Shown piece after piece: positions 27,276 to 36,218 of a stretch of 64,000 bases of DNA. How positions within the stretch are numbered: position 1 is the first letter of the stretch; every line of letters starts with the position of its first letter. Below the pieces are notes generated by a model, which worked only from the letters and a program-made list of their open reading frames with translations, searched no databases and was not told the origin of the DNA. This stretch comes from Clostridium sp. (lineage in GTDB: Bacteria > Bacillota > Clostridia > Clostridiales > Clostridiaceae). The stretch covers positions 1 through 64,000 of the forward strand of contig JARKVD010000034.1 of the NCBI GenBank assembly GCA_029851835.1, read 5' to 3'. Both the position numbers and the translations under genes were made by a program.

Positions 27276-27728
27276 ATGAAGGTTAAGGAAAAGAAAATTA
27301 AGGATAAGTTTCAAAGTCTTTATGAAGATACTAAACCAAAAGCAAATATTTTGAAAAATTGTTTTAGAGCCTTTTGGACGGGTGGACTTATCTGTATCAT
27401 AGGAGAAGTTATATTTAAAATCCTTCAAGCTACAGGGCTAGATAGAATACAGGCTATAAACTGGGAAACTGTCATAATGATTTTTCTTGGAGCATTACTT
27501 ACTGGAATCGGTATATATGACAAGATTGGAGATTATGCAGGTGCTGGTTCTGTGGTACCTATTACAGGATTTGCAAACTCTATAGTTTCTCCTTCTATTG
27601 AATTTAAGAAAGAGGGATATATATTTGGTGTATCAGCAAAGATGTTTACTATAGCTGGACCAGTTTTAGTGTATAGTATTGGTTCATCAGCAATATTAGG
27701 ATTAATATATTATATCTTTAGGTGGTAA
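27276..27728 (+). CDS. spoVAC: Stage V sporulation protein AC
   Basis: A membrane component of the SpoVA channel that moves dipicolinic acid into the forespore and out during germination. About four hydrophobic segments span 150 residues; FRAFWTGGLICIIGEVIFKI and YAGAGSVVPITGFANSIVSP are characteristic. The ATG at 27276 has AAGGAGGAG upstream; an in-frame ATG at 27246 lacks one. Together with spoVAD and spoVAE it forms the reduced spoVACDE set known in clostridia, without spoVAA, AB or AF nearby. Confidence 0.92.
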   Translation: MKVKEKKIKDKFQSLYEDTKPKANILKNCFRAFWTGGLICIIGEVIFKILQATGLDRIQAINWETVIMIFLGALLTGIGIYDKIGDYAGAGSVVPITGFANSIVSPSIEFKKEGYIFGVSAKMFTIAGPVLVYSIGSSAILGLIYYIFRW

Positions 27729-27732
27729 TTAT

Positions 27733-28752
27733 ATGGCAAGAAAAATGGGAACACAAACAGCAGAGTTAAGTAGTAAGCCTAGAATTTTAGGCACATATAC
27801 TATTGTAGGACCTAAAGAGGGAAAGGGTCCTTTAAAAAGTTTCTTTGACGAGATACTTGAAGATGATACTTGTGGATGTAAAACCTTTGAAGCTGCAGAA
27901 ACCCAAATGCAGCTAAAGGCTGCAAGGCAAGCGATCTCTAGTGTTAATCTTAAGGAAAAGGATATTTCCTATCTTTTTTCCGGGGATTTAATTAATCAAT
28001 TAATGCCTTCATGTTTTATGGCAAGAGAGGTTAATATTCCTTTTTTAGGTCTTTATGGGGCATGCTCAACATTTATAGAAGGTATTTCCATGGCAGCCAT
28101 GTGTATTGAAGGGGGTTTTGGAGAAAATATGCTGGTAGTAGTTTCTTCACACTTTTCAACAGCTGAGCGTCAATATAGGATGCCATTAGAAATGGGAAGT
28201 CAGAGGGCACCAGCATCCCAATGGACAGTTACGGGTTGTGGAGCTGTGGTTTTATCTGATAAGGGGAATAAAGTTCCTTATGTAACGCATATAACTATTG
28301 GCAAGGTTAAAGACTATGGCATAACAGACCCGAATGAAATGGGAGCAGCTATGAGTCCAGCAGCTGTTGATACAATAAAACAGCATTTTGAAGATACGGG
28401 AAGAAAGCCAAGTGATTATGATTTGATTGTTTCAGGAGATTTAGGGTCAATTGGAAAACAGATAACAACAGATTTATTAAAGGAATATGGGTATGATATC
28501 TCATCAAATTATATTGATTGTGGTGATGAAATATTTGATTCACAGGTTCAGTCCACTAATTCTGGAGGAAGTGGAGCAGGGTGCAGTGCTACTGTGATGA
28601 GTAGTATGATTTATAAGGGATTAGTATGCGGAAAATATAAGAGAGTTTTATTAATTGCTACAGGGGCTCTTTTGAGTGCAATTTCGAGCCTACAAGGGGA
28701 AAGCATTCCTGCTATAGCACATGCTATTGCCGTTGAATGTGGAGGTGAGTAG
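27733..28752 (+). CDS. spoVAD: Stage V sporulation protein AD
   Basis: A soluble, thiolase-fold protein that binds dipicolinic acid at the spore inner membrane. LGTYTIVGPKEGKGPL near the N-terminus, FLGLYGACSTFIEGISMA with the thiolase-like Cys region, and NSGGSGAGCSATVMSS near the C-terminus are typical. The 339-residue length is normal. It begins 4 nt after spoVAC and ends 1 nt before spoVAE, so translation is probably coupled. Confidence 0.94.
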   Translation: MARKMGTQTAELSSKPRILGTYTIVGPKEGKGPLKSFFDEILEDDTCGCKTFEAAETQMQLKAARQAISSVNLKEKDISYLFSGDLINQLMPSCFMAREVNIPFLGLYGACSTFIEGISMAAMCIEGGFGENMLVVVSSHFSTAERQYRMPLEMGSQRAPASQWTVTGCGAVVLSDKGNKVPYVTHITIGKVKDYGITDPNEMGAAMSPAAVDTIKQHFEDTGRKPSDYDLIVSGDLGSIGKQITTDLLKEYGYDISSNYIDCGDEIFDSQVQSTNSGGSGAGCSATVMSSMIYKGLVCGKYKRVLLIATGALLSAISSLQGESIPAIAHAIAVECGGE

Positions 28753-28753
28753 T

Positions 28754-29125
28754 ATGGATAATATTTGGATGGATTTTGCAAAGGTTTTTCTTGTAGGTGG
28801 AATTATTTGCGTTATAGGACAGATATTAATGGATACCACAAAGTTAACTCCAGCCAGAATACTTGTTATTTTTGTTGTAAGTGGAGTTATACTTCAAGCC
28901 TTTGGAATATATGAAAAAATTGAAAAATTTGGTTTGTCAGGAGCACGGGTTCCTTTACCTGGCTTTGGATATACTTTGGCTAAAGGCGTAATGGAGGAAG
29001 TTGATAGAATTGGACTCCTTGGAGTAATTACAGGAGGAGTTAAAGCAGCTTCAGCAGGTATTGCTGCAGCTATTGTTTTTGGATATTTAATGTCTGTAAT
29101 ATTCAATTCAAAATCTAAAATGTAA
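28754..29125 (+). CDS. spoVAE: Stage V sporulation protein AE
   Basis: A small polytopic membrane partner of SpoVAC in the dipicolinate channel, 123 residues with about three or four hydrophobic segments. VFLVGGIICVIGQILMD and LSGARVPLPGFGYTLAKG parallel the SpoVAC motifs, showing common ancestry. The ATG at 28754 has GGAGGTGAG upstream in the end of spoVAD; the in-frame ATG at 28721 lies inside spoVAD and is rejected. A terminator follows. Confidence 0.93.
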   Translation: MDNIWMDFAKVFLVGGIICVIGQILMDTTKLTPARILVIFVVSGVILQAFGIYEKIEKFGLSGARVPLPGFGYTLAKGVMEEVDRIGLLGVITGGVKAASAGIAAAIVFGYLMSVIFNSKSKM

Positions 29126-29139
29126 TATGATTACAAATA

Positions 29140-29177
29140 AAAAGACTCTTCTAGTTTAACTAGAAAAGTCTTTTTTT
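29140..29177. terminator. Bidirectional terminator between spoVAE and the PBP gene
   Basis: AAAAAGACT then TTCTAG pairs with CTAGAA then AGTCTTTTT (one mismatch) around TTTAA, with A and T runs on the two sides. It serves the two convergent genes. Confidence 0.85.
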
Positions 29178-29187
29178 ATAAGCTATT

Positions 29188-31845
29188 TTAACCTAACATT
29201 TTTAAAAAGTCATACATAGAAAATCTGTAAATTGGAACATTGTAGGTAGTTGGACTATTAGAATTGGACTCTGCACCTTGACCAGTTCCTTCACCTTCAA
29301 CATCGCCATCATCTTCACCTTCACCAGGTTCGCCACCTGTATCATTACCATTTCCTCCACCTGGATTTTCAGGTTTCTCAGGCTTTTCAGGCTTATTTGG
29401 ATCTTTATTTTCCTCATCCTTAGGTTTTTCTTCTTCTTTATACTCTGTTGGATCTTTATCACCAGGATCAGGAGCTAGATATTTACTATCTGTCATTACA
29501 GTAGGATATCTATTTTTATCACGAGTAATAAATACTACCTTCTCAATTTTATCTTTAGGTGTTTTATCAGATGGGAAGTAGTACTTACCATCTTCACCTT
29601 TAACAACCTCAAGTTCAACGTGTACGTCATCTAAAGTTGTAGGTTGAGTTCCAGTGATGAACATCTCAGTGTAAATTCTATTTCCTCTAGGATCTCTGCT
29701 TGTAAGCTCTGTTGGAAGAGTTCCAGAGTCCTTAGAAATTGAAACGTAAGAAATTCCACCAGGTTGTTGTACTTCTTTATATTCAAGACCTTCGTGGGCT
29801 ACTTTCATCATTTGACCCCAAAGGGCAGCTGACCTATCACTACTACGAAGTCCTAAAAGACCTGCAGCAGGATTAGCAGGAGGTAAAGGACTGTTATCAT
29901 CATATCCAATCCAGATTGCTCCAGAGAAATATGGTGTTAATCCAGCAAAAGTAAGGTTTCTGTAATCTTCAGATGTACCTGTTTTACCTCTAACTTCCAT
30001 ACCTCCAAAGATAGCACTTGGACCTGTAAATGCGATTGATTCCTTCATCATATCGTAAGTAATGTAAGCTGCTTGTGGAGATAAAACTTTAGTTCCTTCA
30101 CTTTGAGGCTCAAGTAGAACCTTACCATCTTTATCAGTTACTTTTGTGTATATTTTAGCTTCGTTCATTACACCTTGATTTCCAAAGGCACCAAAGGCTT
30201 GAGCCATCTCATGAGGAGTAGTACCATCAATTTCTCCAAGGGCAAGAGCGGAGATACTTGTTTTATTATTTTCACTGATGCTTAAGCCAAATTTTTCAGC
30301 ATAAGCAACAGAAGTTGATAAGCCTATTTTATCTACGATAGAAACTGCTGTGGTATTTTTAGATTGTCTAATAGCTTCACGCACAGTTATATATCCATCA
30401 TATTTATCAGGTAAGTTTCTTGGACTATAAGTGCTTCCGTCAGTTGTATACTTTGAACCTACATCTCTTGGAAGAGGTCCATCAACGAATACTGAACCAG
30501 CAGTAAGAATTTGACTGTCAATGGCAGGTCCGTAAACTGTAAGTGGTTTTATACTAGAACCAAAAGCACGTAGGAAGGTTTGACCGTCATTTCCTACAGA
30601 AATCGCTCTATTATAAGACATTGCTGGATGTTCACCAACACCACCAATTAAAGCTTTTGTTTGACCATTAACATAATCTACGATTGCTCCTCCTGCTTGA
30701 ACTCCTGGGTAAGCAGAAAGGAAGTCATTCATTATTTGTTGAACAGAATCCTGTAATTGTTTATCCATTGTTGTATAAATTCTAAGACCACCATAGCTGA
30801 TTTTGTCATAAGCTTCAGTCTCTGTGTAACCATAGGTTTCCATTAAGTCGGCAGCTACTTGTTTAACAACTGGTCTAGAGAACCATTCATAATTCATAAC
30901 ATTTGAACCTGTATCAGTAAAGGTAAAGGTTAGTGGCTCTGCCATTGCTTCGTCATATTCTGATTGAGATATCTTTCCAAGCTCTAACATTTTACCTAAA
31001 ACTAAAGCAGTTCTAGGGGAATCGAAAGGTTCACCTTTTTCAAATGCTGCATATGAATTGGTATAAGACATATATGGATTTTGAGCAGCACTTGCTAAAA
31101 ATGCACATTGTTTTAATGTTAATTCACCAACTGATAAATCAAAATACATATTGGCTGCGGCTTCAATACCATAGGCATTACCACCTAAAAGAATGGTGTT
31201 CATGTAAGCCTCTAGAATTTGATCTTTAGAAAGTTGTTTTTCTAAGTTTATAGCTAAATATATTTCTTGAACTTTTCTTTCGATACTAGTTCTATCTTCC
31301 ATGGAGCTTACTAGGAAGTATTTATATTTAATAAGCTGTTGAGTTATTGTAGAAGCACCTTGAATTTCTGCATCCGATAAACCGAGAATAATTTTTATAT
31401 CTTGAATGATTGCACCACCAAGTCTTCTAATATCAATTCCTTCATGTTCATAGAATCTTTGGTCTTCTATAGAAATAAAGGCATCTTTTAAGTATTGAGG
31501 TGCGTCAGCAAAATTGACGGAAATTCTTTTTTCAGGAGATTTATATTCGTCAATTTCTTCACCTTTATCATCATATATAAGGGTTGTTTCACCATTATTC
31601 ATGATTAAGTTAACGTCAAGTTCAGGAGCTTTGCTGATAAGGTGTCCAACAACACCAAATCCTGCAGCTATACCTGCAACAATCAGTAATAAAAGAGTTA
31701 TATATATAACTTTAAAAACGATTTTCTTTTTCTTTTTAACTTTTTTAGGCTTATTTTTCAGGGATTTTTTATTTTTTGACTCTGTATTTTTATCATTAGG
31801 GTCTGACTTTTTTACTTTTCTATCTGGATTTTTATTTTCTCCCAT
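29188..31845 (-). CDS. Penicillin-binding protein 1A (bifunctional class A)
   Basis: Polymerises lipid II and cross-links peptidoglycan outside the membrane. It has a very lysine-rich cytoplasmic N-terminus (residues 1-43), one membrane helix (about 44-68), a GT51 glycosyltransferase domain with IEDQRFYEHEGID and QGASTITQQLIKYKYF, and a transpeptidase domain with SSIKPL (catalytic Ser), SKNTTAVS and KTGTSEDYR. After about residue 790 comes a low-complexity tail rich in Lys/Glu/Pro then Gly/Glu/Asp, ending in a hydrophobic-aromatic stretch YRFSMYDFLKMLG. AAGGAGG lies 5 nt before the ATG. It is convergent with spoVAE. At 885 residues it is at the long end of the family because of the two tails. 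Confidence 0.93.
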   Translation of the reverse strand: MGENKNPDRKVKKSDPNDKNTESKNKKSLKNKPKKVKKKKKIVFKVIYITLLLLIVAGIAAGFGVVGHLISKAPELDVNLIMNNGETTLIYDDKGEEIDEYKSPEKRISVNFADAPQYLKDAFISIEDQRFYEHEGIDIRRLGGAIIQDIKIILGLSDAEIQGASTITQQLIKYKYFLVSSMEDRTSIERKVQEIYLAINLEKQLSKDQILEAYMNTILLGGNAYGIEAAANMYFDLSVGELTLKQCAFLASAAQNPYMSYTNSYAAFEKGEPFDSPRTALVLGKMLELGKISQSEYDEAMAEPLTFTFTDTGSNVMNYEWFSRPVVKQVAADLMETYGYTETEAYDKISYGGLRIYTTMDKQLQDSVQQIMNDFLSAYPGVQAGGAIVDYVNGQTKALIGGVGEHPAMSYNRAISVGNDGQTFLRAFGSSIKPLTVYGPAIDSQILTAGSVFVDGPLPRDVGSKYTTDGSTYSPRNLPDKYDGYITVREAIRQSKNTTAVSIVDKIGLSTSVAYAEKFGLSISENNKTSISALALGEIDGTTPHEMAQAFGAFGNQGVMNEAKIYTKVTDKDGKVLLEPQSEGTKVLSPQAAYITYDMMKESIAFTGPSAIFGGMEVRGKTGTSEDYRNLTFAGLTPYFSGAIWIGYDDNSPLPPANPAAGLLGLRSSDRSAALWGQMMKVAHEGLEYKEVQQPGGISYVSISKDSGTLPTELTSRDPRGNRIYTEMFITGTQPTTLDDVHVELEVVKGEDGKYYFPSDKTPKDKIEKVVFITRDKNRYPTVMTDSKYLAPDPGDKDPTEYKEEEKPKDEENKDPNKPEKPEKPENPGGGNGNDTGGEPGEGEDDGDVEGEGTGQGAESNSNSPTTYNVPIYRFSMYDFLKMLG

Positions 31846-32050
31846 ATTCTCCTCCTTATGATTTAAATATACTTACACCAATATATTATAACGTATCTTA
31901 GGTTATAATTACAACATTGTATTCTTTAATGAGGTATTTCAACATATATATAGTATTAACCTTTATGATTAAATTAATTTTATTTCATAATTAAACACTG
32001 AAAAATATACATTTATTAACATTATACCAGATTTGAAAAGGAGTAATACT

Positions 32051-32674
32051 ATGAAATTATCAATTAAGGTTAAATTTACAGTAATAATCGTACTTTTGAT
32101 GGGCGGAATAGTTACTTTTTTATATACCTTAGATGATGTTGTTATGCCAAGGGTTATGGTTACCTGTGATGCAACTATGCGAGCTAAGATAACAGAATTG
32201 ATGAATAAGACAATTCTAGATGAGTATGCAAAAAAATTTAATTATGATGAAGTTATGGTTACGGAAAAAGATTTAGAAGGAAACATAACAATGATGACCG
32301 CCGATACATTAAAGCTTAATGAAATTGCTACATCAACGGTTTTAAAGGCTCAAGCTGACCTTGAGAAGATTGATAAGGTTGATATAAAGGTGCCAATAGG
32401 ACATATAACAAAAAATAATATACTGGCTAATTATGGACCAAGGATAACAGTGAAGGTTCAACCAATAGGAAGCATAACAACTAAGTATATTTCTGAGTTT
32501 GATTCAGCTGGGATAAATCAAACTAGACATACTATATATGTAGAAGCAACTACAAAGGTAAAATTAATTTTACCTTTTCAAAGTAGTGAATTAGAAGTTG
32601 TAAATCAAATTCCAATAGTTGAGACAATAATAGTTGGTAAAGTTCCTAATACAGCCATACAATTAAATAAGTAA
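32051..32674 (+). CDS. yunB: Sporulation protein YunB
   Basis: A membrane-anchored sporulation protein needed for full sporulation in Bacillus subtilis; its biochemical role is unclear. One hydrophobic helix spans residues 8-26, followed by an extracytoplasmic domain with DTLKLNEIATSTVLKAQ, VPIGHITKNNILANYGPRI, SEFDSAGINQTRHTIYVEA and PIVETIIVGKVP, all characteristic of the family. The ATG at 32051 has AAAGGAG 7 nt upstream; a TTG at 32033 overlaps that signal and is rejected. It is divergent from the PBP gene and ends in a terminator. Confidence 0.88.
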   Translation: MKLSIKVKFTVIIVLLMGGIVTFLYTLDDVVMPRVMVTCDATMRAKITELMNKTILDEYAKKFNYDEVMVTEKDLEGNITMMTADTLKLNEIATSTVLKAQADLEKIDKVDIKVPIGHITKNNILANYGPRITVKVQPIGSITTKYISEFDSAGINQTRHTIYVEATTKVKLILPFQSSELEVVNQIPIVETIIVGKVPNTAIQLNK

Positions 32675-32684
32675 ATTTAATCAG

Positions 32685-32719
32685 GCGAGAATGAGTAATG
32701 GAATTCATTCTCGCTTTTT
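32685..32719 (+). terminator. Terminator of yunB
   Basis: GCGAGAATGA and TCATTCTCGC pair perfectly around a 10-nt loop and are followed by five Ts. Confidence 0.88.
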
Positions 32720-32796
32720 AACAACAAAGGTATATGAATAAAGAAAAAAAAGGAGTTTATTTATTAAGCTAGTATTAGTATAATTAGATATAAGAA

Positions 32797-32826
32797 AAAT
32801 AGGAACTCATAAAGGAGTTCCTATTT
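32797..32826. terminator. Perfect hairpin between yunB and hpt
   Basis: AAATAGGAACTC and GAGTTCCTATTT form a 12-bp perfect stem with a 6-nt loop. The tails are only moderately T-rich, so it is a possible back-up bidirectional terminator. Confidence 0.55.
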
Positions 32827-32829
32827 AAT

Positions 32830-32860
32830 AAATAAAAGAAATCCCCATAAGAGGATTTCA
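32830..32860 (-). terminator. Terminator of hpt (minus strand)
   Basis: On the minus strand GAAATCC and GGATTTC pair around an 8-nt loop and are followed by a T-rich tail. It lies 25 nt beyond the hpt stop codon. Confidence 0.65.
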
Positions 32861-32884
32861 ACCCATTTAATTTTATATTCTTAA

Positions 32885-33412
32885 TTATTTAGATTCCCAG
32901 TTAAAGATGTAAGGAATATTTCTGTATAGATCTCCGTAGTTTAATCCGTAACCAACTACGAATAAATCAGGAATTGTAAAGCAGCAATAATCAGGAGCAA
33001 TTTCAACTTTTCTTCTTTCAGGTTTATCTAAAAGAGTACAGCATTTAACACTCTTAGCTCCAAGTGCTTTAACGTGCTCAACTACAAAGTTCATAGTTAT
33101 ACCGCTGTCAACTATATCATCAACTATTAATACGTCCATTCCTTCTATATTATCTGGTACATCTTGAACTATTTTGCATACACCAGTGCTTTCTTCGTTG
33201 TGTCCATAGCTTGATGTTGTCATAAAACCGATAACAGTTGGTACTGTCATTTCTCTAACTAAGTCTGCAGCAAAGATAAAGCTTCCTCTTAATAATGAAA
33301 GTACATAAACTTGTTTTCCTTCATAATCTTTTGAAATTTCTTTACCGATTTTCGCAACAGCTTCACTTATCTCTTCTCTTGAAAAGAGAATATTTCTTTG
33401 TTTACCTTCCAT
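32885..33412 (-). CDS. hpt: Hypoxanthine phosphoribosyltransferase
   Basis: Salvages hypoxanthine and guanine by joining them to PRPP. The PRPP-binding loop VLIVDDIVDSGIT is intact, with LLRGSFIFAADLVREM upstream and a C-terminal purine-binding segment CCFTIPDLFVVGYGLNYGD. The ATG at 33412 is used because GAGGTG precedes it by 8 nt; an in-frame GTG at 33421 is part of that ribosome site. The resulting 175 residues match the family. A TTGACA/TACTAT promoter lies at 33452-33480 on the same strand. Confidence 0.94.
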   Translation of the reverse strand: MEGKQRNILFSREEISEAVAKIGKEISKDYEGKQVYVLSLLRGSFIFAADLVREMTVPTVIGFMTTSSYGHNEESTGVCKIVQDVPDNIEGMDVLIVDDIVDSGITMNFVVEHVKALGAKSVKCCTLLDKPERRKVEIAPDYCCFTIPDLFVVGYGLNYGDLYRNIPYIFNWESK

Positions 33413-33451
33413 AATAATCACACCTCAATTTATATTTACATTAATGAGTTC

Positions 33452-33480
33452 ATAGTATAAAATTAAGATAAAATTGTCAA
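33452..33480 (-). promoter_or_regulatory. Sigma-A promoter of hpt
   Basis: On the minus strand TTGACA (plus 33475-33480) and TACTAT (plus 33452-33457) are 17 nt apart. Transcription would start near 33445, downstream of the repeat element at 33528-33604, so that element is probably not in the hpt mRNA made from this promoter. Confidence 0.7.
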
Positions 33481-33527
33481 TAGTATAAAATATGCAAAAA
33501 CGGAAATCCCTAAATTAAAGCCATTAT

Positions 33528-33604
33528 TAAATGAGCCTCCAAATCTATGATTTGGATAAGGGAAATTTACTCCTTCGAATGAATGTTAGAAGGAGTTTCC
33601 TTAA
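33528..33604 (-). repeat. Dispersed two-hairpin element, copy 4 (minus orientation)
   Basis: Read on the minus strand, the 5' hairpin has ACTCCTTC/GAAGGAGT arms and the 3' hairpin (33528-33569) has TAAAT/ATTTA, CCT/AGG and CCAAATC/GATTTGG around ATA. It lies between the divergent hpt and hflX genes, 27 nt from the hflX start. It is the one copy not clearly in the leader of a same-strand gene. Confidence 0.78.
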
Positions 33605-33630
33605 ATAAAACTGTCGGGGAGATGAAGATA

Positions 33631-35421
33631 ATGATAAATGGGAATACAGATGGAGTTAAAAATTTCATCTTAAAAAAGCTTGATACTATATATGATATGA
33701 AGCTTCAAAAGTCAGAGATATTGACGGAGGAGCTTGCACATCTATTAAAGGAAGCAACTCTTGAAATCGATAGGGAGATAAGTGTTGGAATAGATAGAAA
33801 AGGTAAGGTAATTAGTGTAGCGGTTGGGGACAGTTCAACGGTTGAAGTTCCTGCTATTGACACTAAAGAAGGGCGATTGTCAGGCGTGAGGGTAATACAT
33901 ACTCATCCAAATGGCAATCCAAGATTATCTGCCTTAGACATTTCAGCACTATTAAAGTTAAAATTAGACTGTATAGTTGCTATCGGAGTGGATAAGGAAG
34001 CAGAATTAATCTACGATATAGGTTTTTGTGATGTTGAGAACAACATTTTAGTTGAGGATGAGGTTAAGGATTTAAGTACTGAAGAAATTATTAACTACAA
34101 ATTCTTAGAAAAACTAAGGTATATAGAAGATATATTTAAAGGAAATAAGGTTGAAGAGGAAAATACTGAAAGGGCTATATTAGTTTCAACGGAAGATGAG
34201 GAAAGTCTTGCAGAGCTTAAAGAATTAACAAAGGCTTGTGAGGTTATTCCAATTTATGAAGTTCTTCAGAAGAGAAGTAAAGTTGATTCAGCCTTTTTCA
34301 TTGGTAGAGGAAAGGTTGAAGAAATAGCTTATCTTAGACAATCTCTTAGAGCAAATGTAATAATATTTGATGAAGAATTATCAGGATCACAGGTTAGAAA
34401 TCTTGAAGGAGCCATTGGAGCAAAGGTTATAGATAGAACAACACTTATTCTTGAGATATTTGCAAGAAGAGCAAGAAGCAAAGAAGCCAAAATCCAAGTT
34501 GAGTTATCACAGCTTAAATATAGATTAAGCAGAATTGGCGGACTTGGAACTATGCTTTCCAGAATGGGGGGAGGTATAGGAAGTAAAGGGCCAGGTGAAA
34601 AGAAGCTAGAGATAGATAAAAGAAAAATTAGAGAAACAATTTATGATTTAAATAAGGAATTAGAAAAAATTAAAAGTGTAAGAGCTACGCAAAGAGAAAA
34701 TAGGAATAAAGATAATCTATCGAAGATAGCATTAGTAGGATATACTAATGCAGGAAAATCTACTTTAAGAAATGCTTTATGCGATTTTTCTCCAACAAAA
34801 TCAGCAGTAGTAAAGGAAAAGGTATTTGAAGCAGATATGCTTTTTGCTACCTTAGATATAACCACAAGGGCAATGTCACTGCCAGACAACAGATTAGCTG
34901 CTGTAACTGATACCGTTGGTTTTATAAGCAAGCTTCCACATGATTTAGTTGAAGCCTTTAAATCAACATTAGAAGAAGTTGTATATGCAGATTTACTTCT
35001 ACATGTGGTAGATTCATCTAGTGATACAGCAGTTAAACAAATTGAAGTAGTTGAAGAGGTTCTTGGAGAACTTGGTGCAGGTGATAAGCCAACGCTATTA
35101 GTTTTAAATAAAATAGATAAAGCTACAGAAGAACAGCTTAATTCAATAAAAGAGAAATTCAACAACTATACTATAATTGAGATTTCTGCAAGAGAAGGAA
35201 TAAACTTTGATGGGCTTTTAGCTAAATGTACAGAGATATTACCATACAAGCTAAAAACTTTTAAAGTTCTTGTACCTTATAGCGATTCAGCTGCAGTTGC
35301 ATATCTTCACAGAAATGCTTTAGTTGAAAGTGAGGAATATGAAGCAGATGGAACTGTACTTGTAGTACAAGGGGACGATGAGGTTTATAATAAAACTTCT
35401 AAATATATTTTAGAAGAATAA
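33631..35421 (+). CDS. hflX: GTPase HflX with an N-terminal JAMM-like domain
   Basis: A ribosome-associated GTPase linked to rescue and splitting of stalled ribosomes. Residues from about 180 on are a complete HflX: FFIGRGKVEEIAYL, the glycine-rich RIGGLGTMLSRMGGGIGSKG, then the G domain with GYTNAGKST (G1), TDTVGF (G3) and LNKID (G4). The first 170 residues are extra compared with the E. coli protein and include HTHPNGNPRLSALD, which fits the JAMM pattern H-x-H-x10-D at His90, His92 and Asp103. The ATG at 33631 has GGGGAG 9 nt upstream. The ATG at 33583 lies within the repeat element and that at 33622 is too close to the SD. The total is 596 residues. Confidence 0.88.
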   Translation: MINGNTDGVKNFILKKLDTIYDMKLQKSEILTEELAHLLKEATLEIDREISVGIDRKGKVISVAVGDSSTVEVPAIDTKEGRLSGVRVIHTHPNGNPRLSALDISALLKLKLDCIVAIGVDKEAELIYDIGFCDVENNILVEDEVKDLSTEEIINYKFLEKLRYIEDIFKGNKVEEENTERAILVSTEDEESLAELKELTKACEVIPIYEVLQKRSKVDSAFFIGRGKVEEIAYLRQSLRANVIIFDEELSGSQVRNLEGAIGAKVIDRTTLILEIFARRARSKEAKIQVELSQLKYRLSRIGGLGTMLSRMGGGIGSKGPGEKKLEIDKRKIRETIYDLNKELEKIKSVRATQRENRNKDNLSKIALVGYTNAGKSTLRNALCDFSPTKSAVVKEKVFEADMLFATLDITTRAMSLPDNRLAAVTDTVGFISKLPHDLVEAFKSTLEEVVYADLLLHVVDSSSDTAVKQIEVVEEVLGELGAGDKPTLLVLNKIDKATEEQLNSIKEKFNNYTIIEISAREGINFDGLLAKCTEILPYKLKTFKVLVPYSDSAAVAYLHRNALVESEEYEADGTVLVVQGDDEVYNKTSKYILEE

Positions 35422-35435
35422 AAAACTAATATAAG

Positions 35436-35461
35436 GATGGCTAAGCTAAAACTTAGCCATC
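35436..35461 (+). terminator. Hairpin after hflX
   Basis: GATGGCTAAG and CTTAGCCATC pair perfectly around CTAAAA. The tail is only weakly T-rich (AATTGTTT), so termination may be partial. Confidence 0.5.
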
Positions 35462-35486
35462 AATTGTTTAAATAGGAGACAGGGGT

Positions 35487-36152
35487 TTGAATACAGGATT
35501 AATTAAGTACGATTGGAATTTTATTGAGAATTATACCAATGAAGAAATTAGCTACTTTCTAACTTTAGAAGGAAAATCTGTTGATGCGGTAGCTAAAATT
35601 AGAAATCTTGATAGGGCTACAGTCCAGAAGCATATAATAAACTGTAAGATAAAATATAGATATTTAGTTAAAAGTAAGTCACCAATGGAGCTTTTTATGT
35701 CTTTAAAGGATGTGCCTAAGGCTGAAAGATTATTAGTTTTGAATGGGCTAGATACAGTCAATAGAGAAAGATTAATTCACTACATATGTACGTCATATAT
35801 GGATATGGATCTTAAGGATAAGGAAGCTGCCATTTGGGTAATGGGGGAAATGAGAAGCTCAACCTTCTTAGATTTACTTATTAAAGCTACGGTAAATAAT
35901 CATGTTAGTATAAGAAGAATGGCGGTTTCAGCCCTTGGAAAACTTGGAGATATTAAAGCACTAAGGGCATTGATGAGGGCTTTGGATGATAAAAATCCAC
36001 AGGTTGTAAGTTATGCAGTAAAGTCATTGCAAAAGCTTAATTGTAGAGAAGCCGATGAAAAGGTAAAATTATTGTATATTAGAACCGATAAAGCATACAT
36101 AAAAAAGGCTTGTGAAGACTATTTTAATAACGCAAATGAAAATAATGATTAA
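35487..36152 (+). CDS. HEAT-repeat domain protein
   Basis: A 221-residue soluble protein. Residues 1-60 look like a small helix-turn-helix-type region (SVDAVAKIRNLDRATVQKHI). Residues about 100-205 carry two or three HEAT/PBS-lyase-like helical repeats, seen as AAIWVMGEMRSSTFLDLLIK, MAVSALGKLGDIKALRALMR and VSYAVKSLQKLNCREADEKV. Such proteins usually act as scaffolds. The start is TTG with AGGAG about 8 nt upstream. It follows hflX in the same direction and precedes a YigZ gene; no specific role can be named. The DNA-binding reading of the N-terminus is a guess. Confidence 0.75.
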   Translation: MNTGLIKYDWNFIENYTNEEISYFLTLEGKSVDAVAKIRNLDRATVQKHIINCKIKYRYLVKSKSPMELFMSLKDVPKAERLLVLNGLDTVNRERLIHYICTSYMDMDLKDKEAAIWVMGEMRSSTFLDLLIKATVNNHVSIRRMAVSALGKLGDIKALRALMRALDDKNPQVVSYAVKSLQKLNCREADEKVKLLYIRTDKAYIKKACEDYFNNANENND

Positions 36153-36218
36153 ATTTGTTGCTAAAATAGAATTAATATCAGAAGAAGTTGCTATGTTAAT
36201 TAAAAAAGGGGTGGAAGA

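Noticed and set aside
29278-29478. 66-codon plus-strand ORF opposite the PBP tail
   Set aside because: It is the complement of the low-complexity Glu/Gly/Pro-rich PBP C-terminus, with no ribosome site; a shadow frame.
34641-35165. 174-codon minus-strand ORF inside hflX
   Set aside because: It is antisense to the HflX G domain, Ser/Thr/Leu-rich as expected for a complement frame; not coding.
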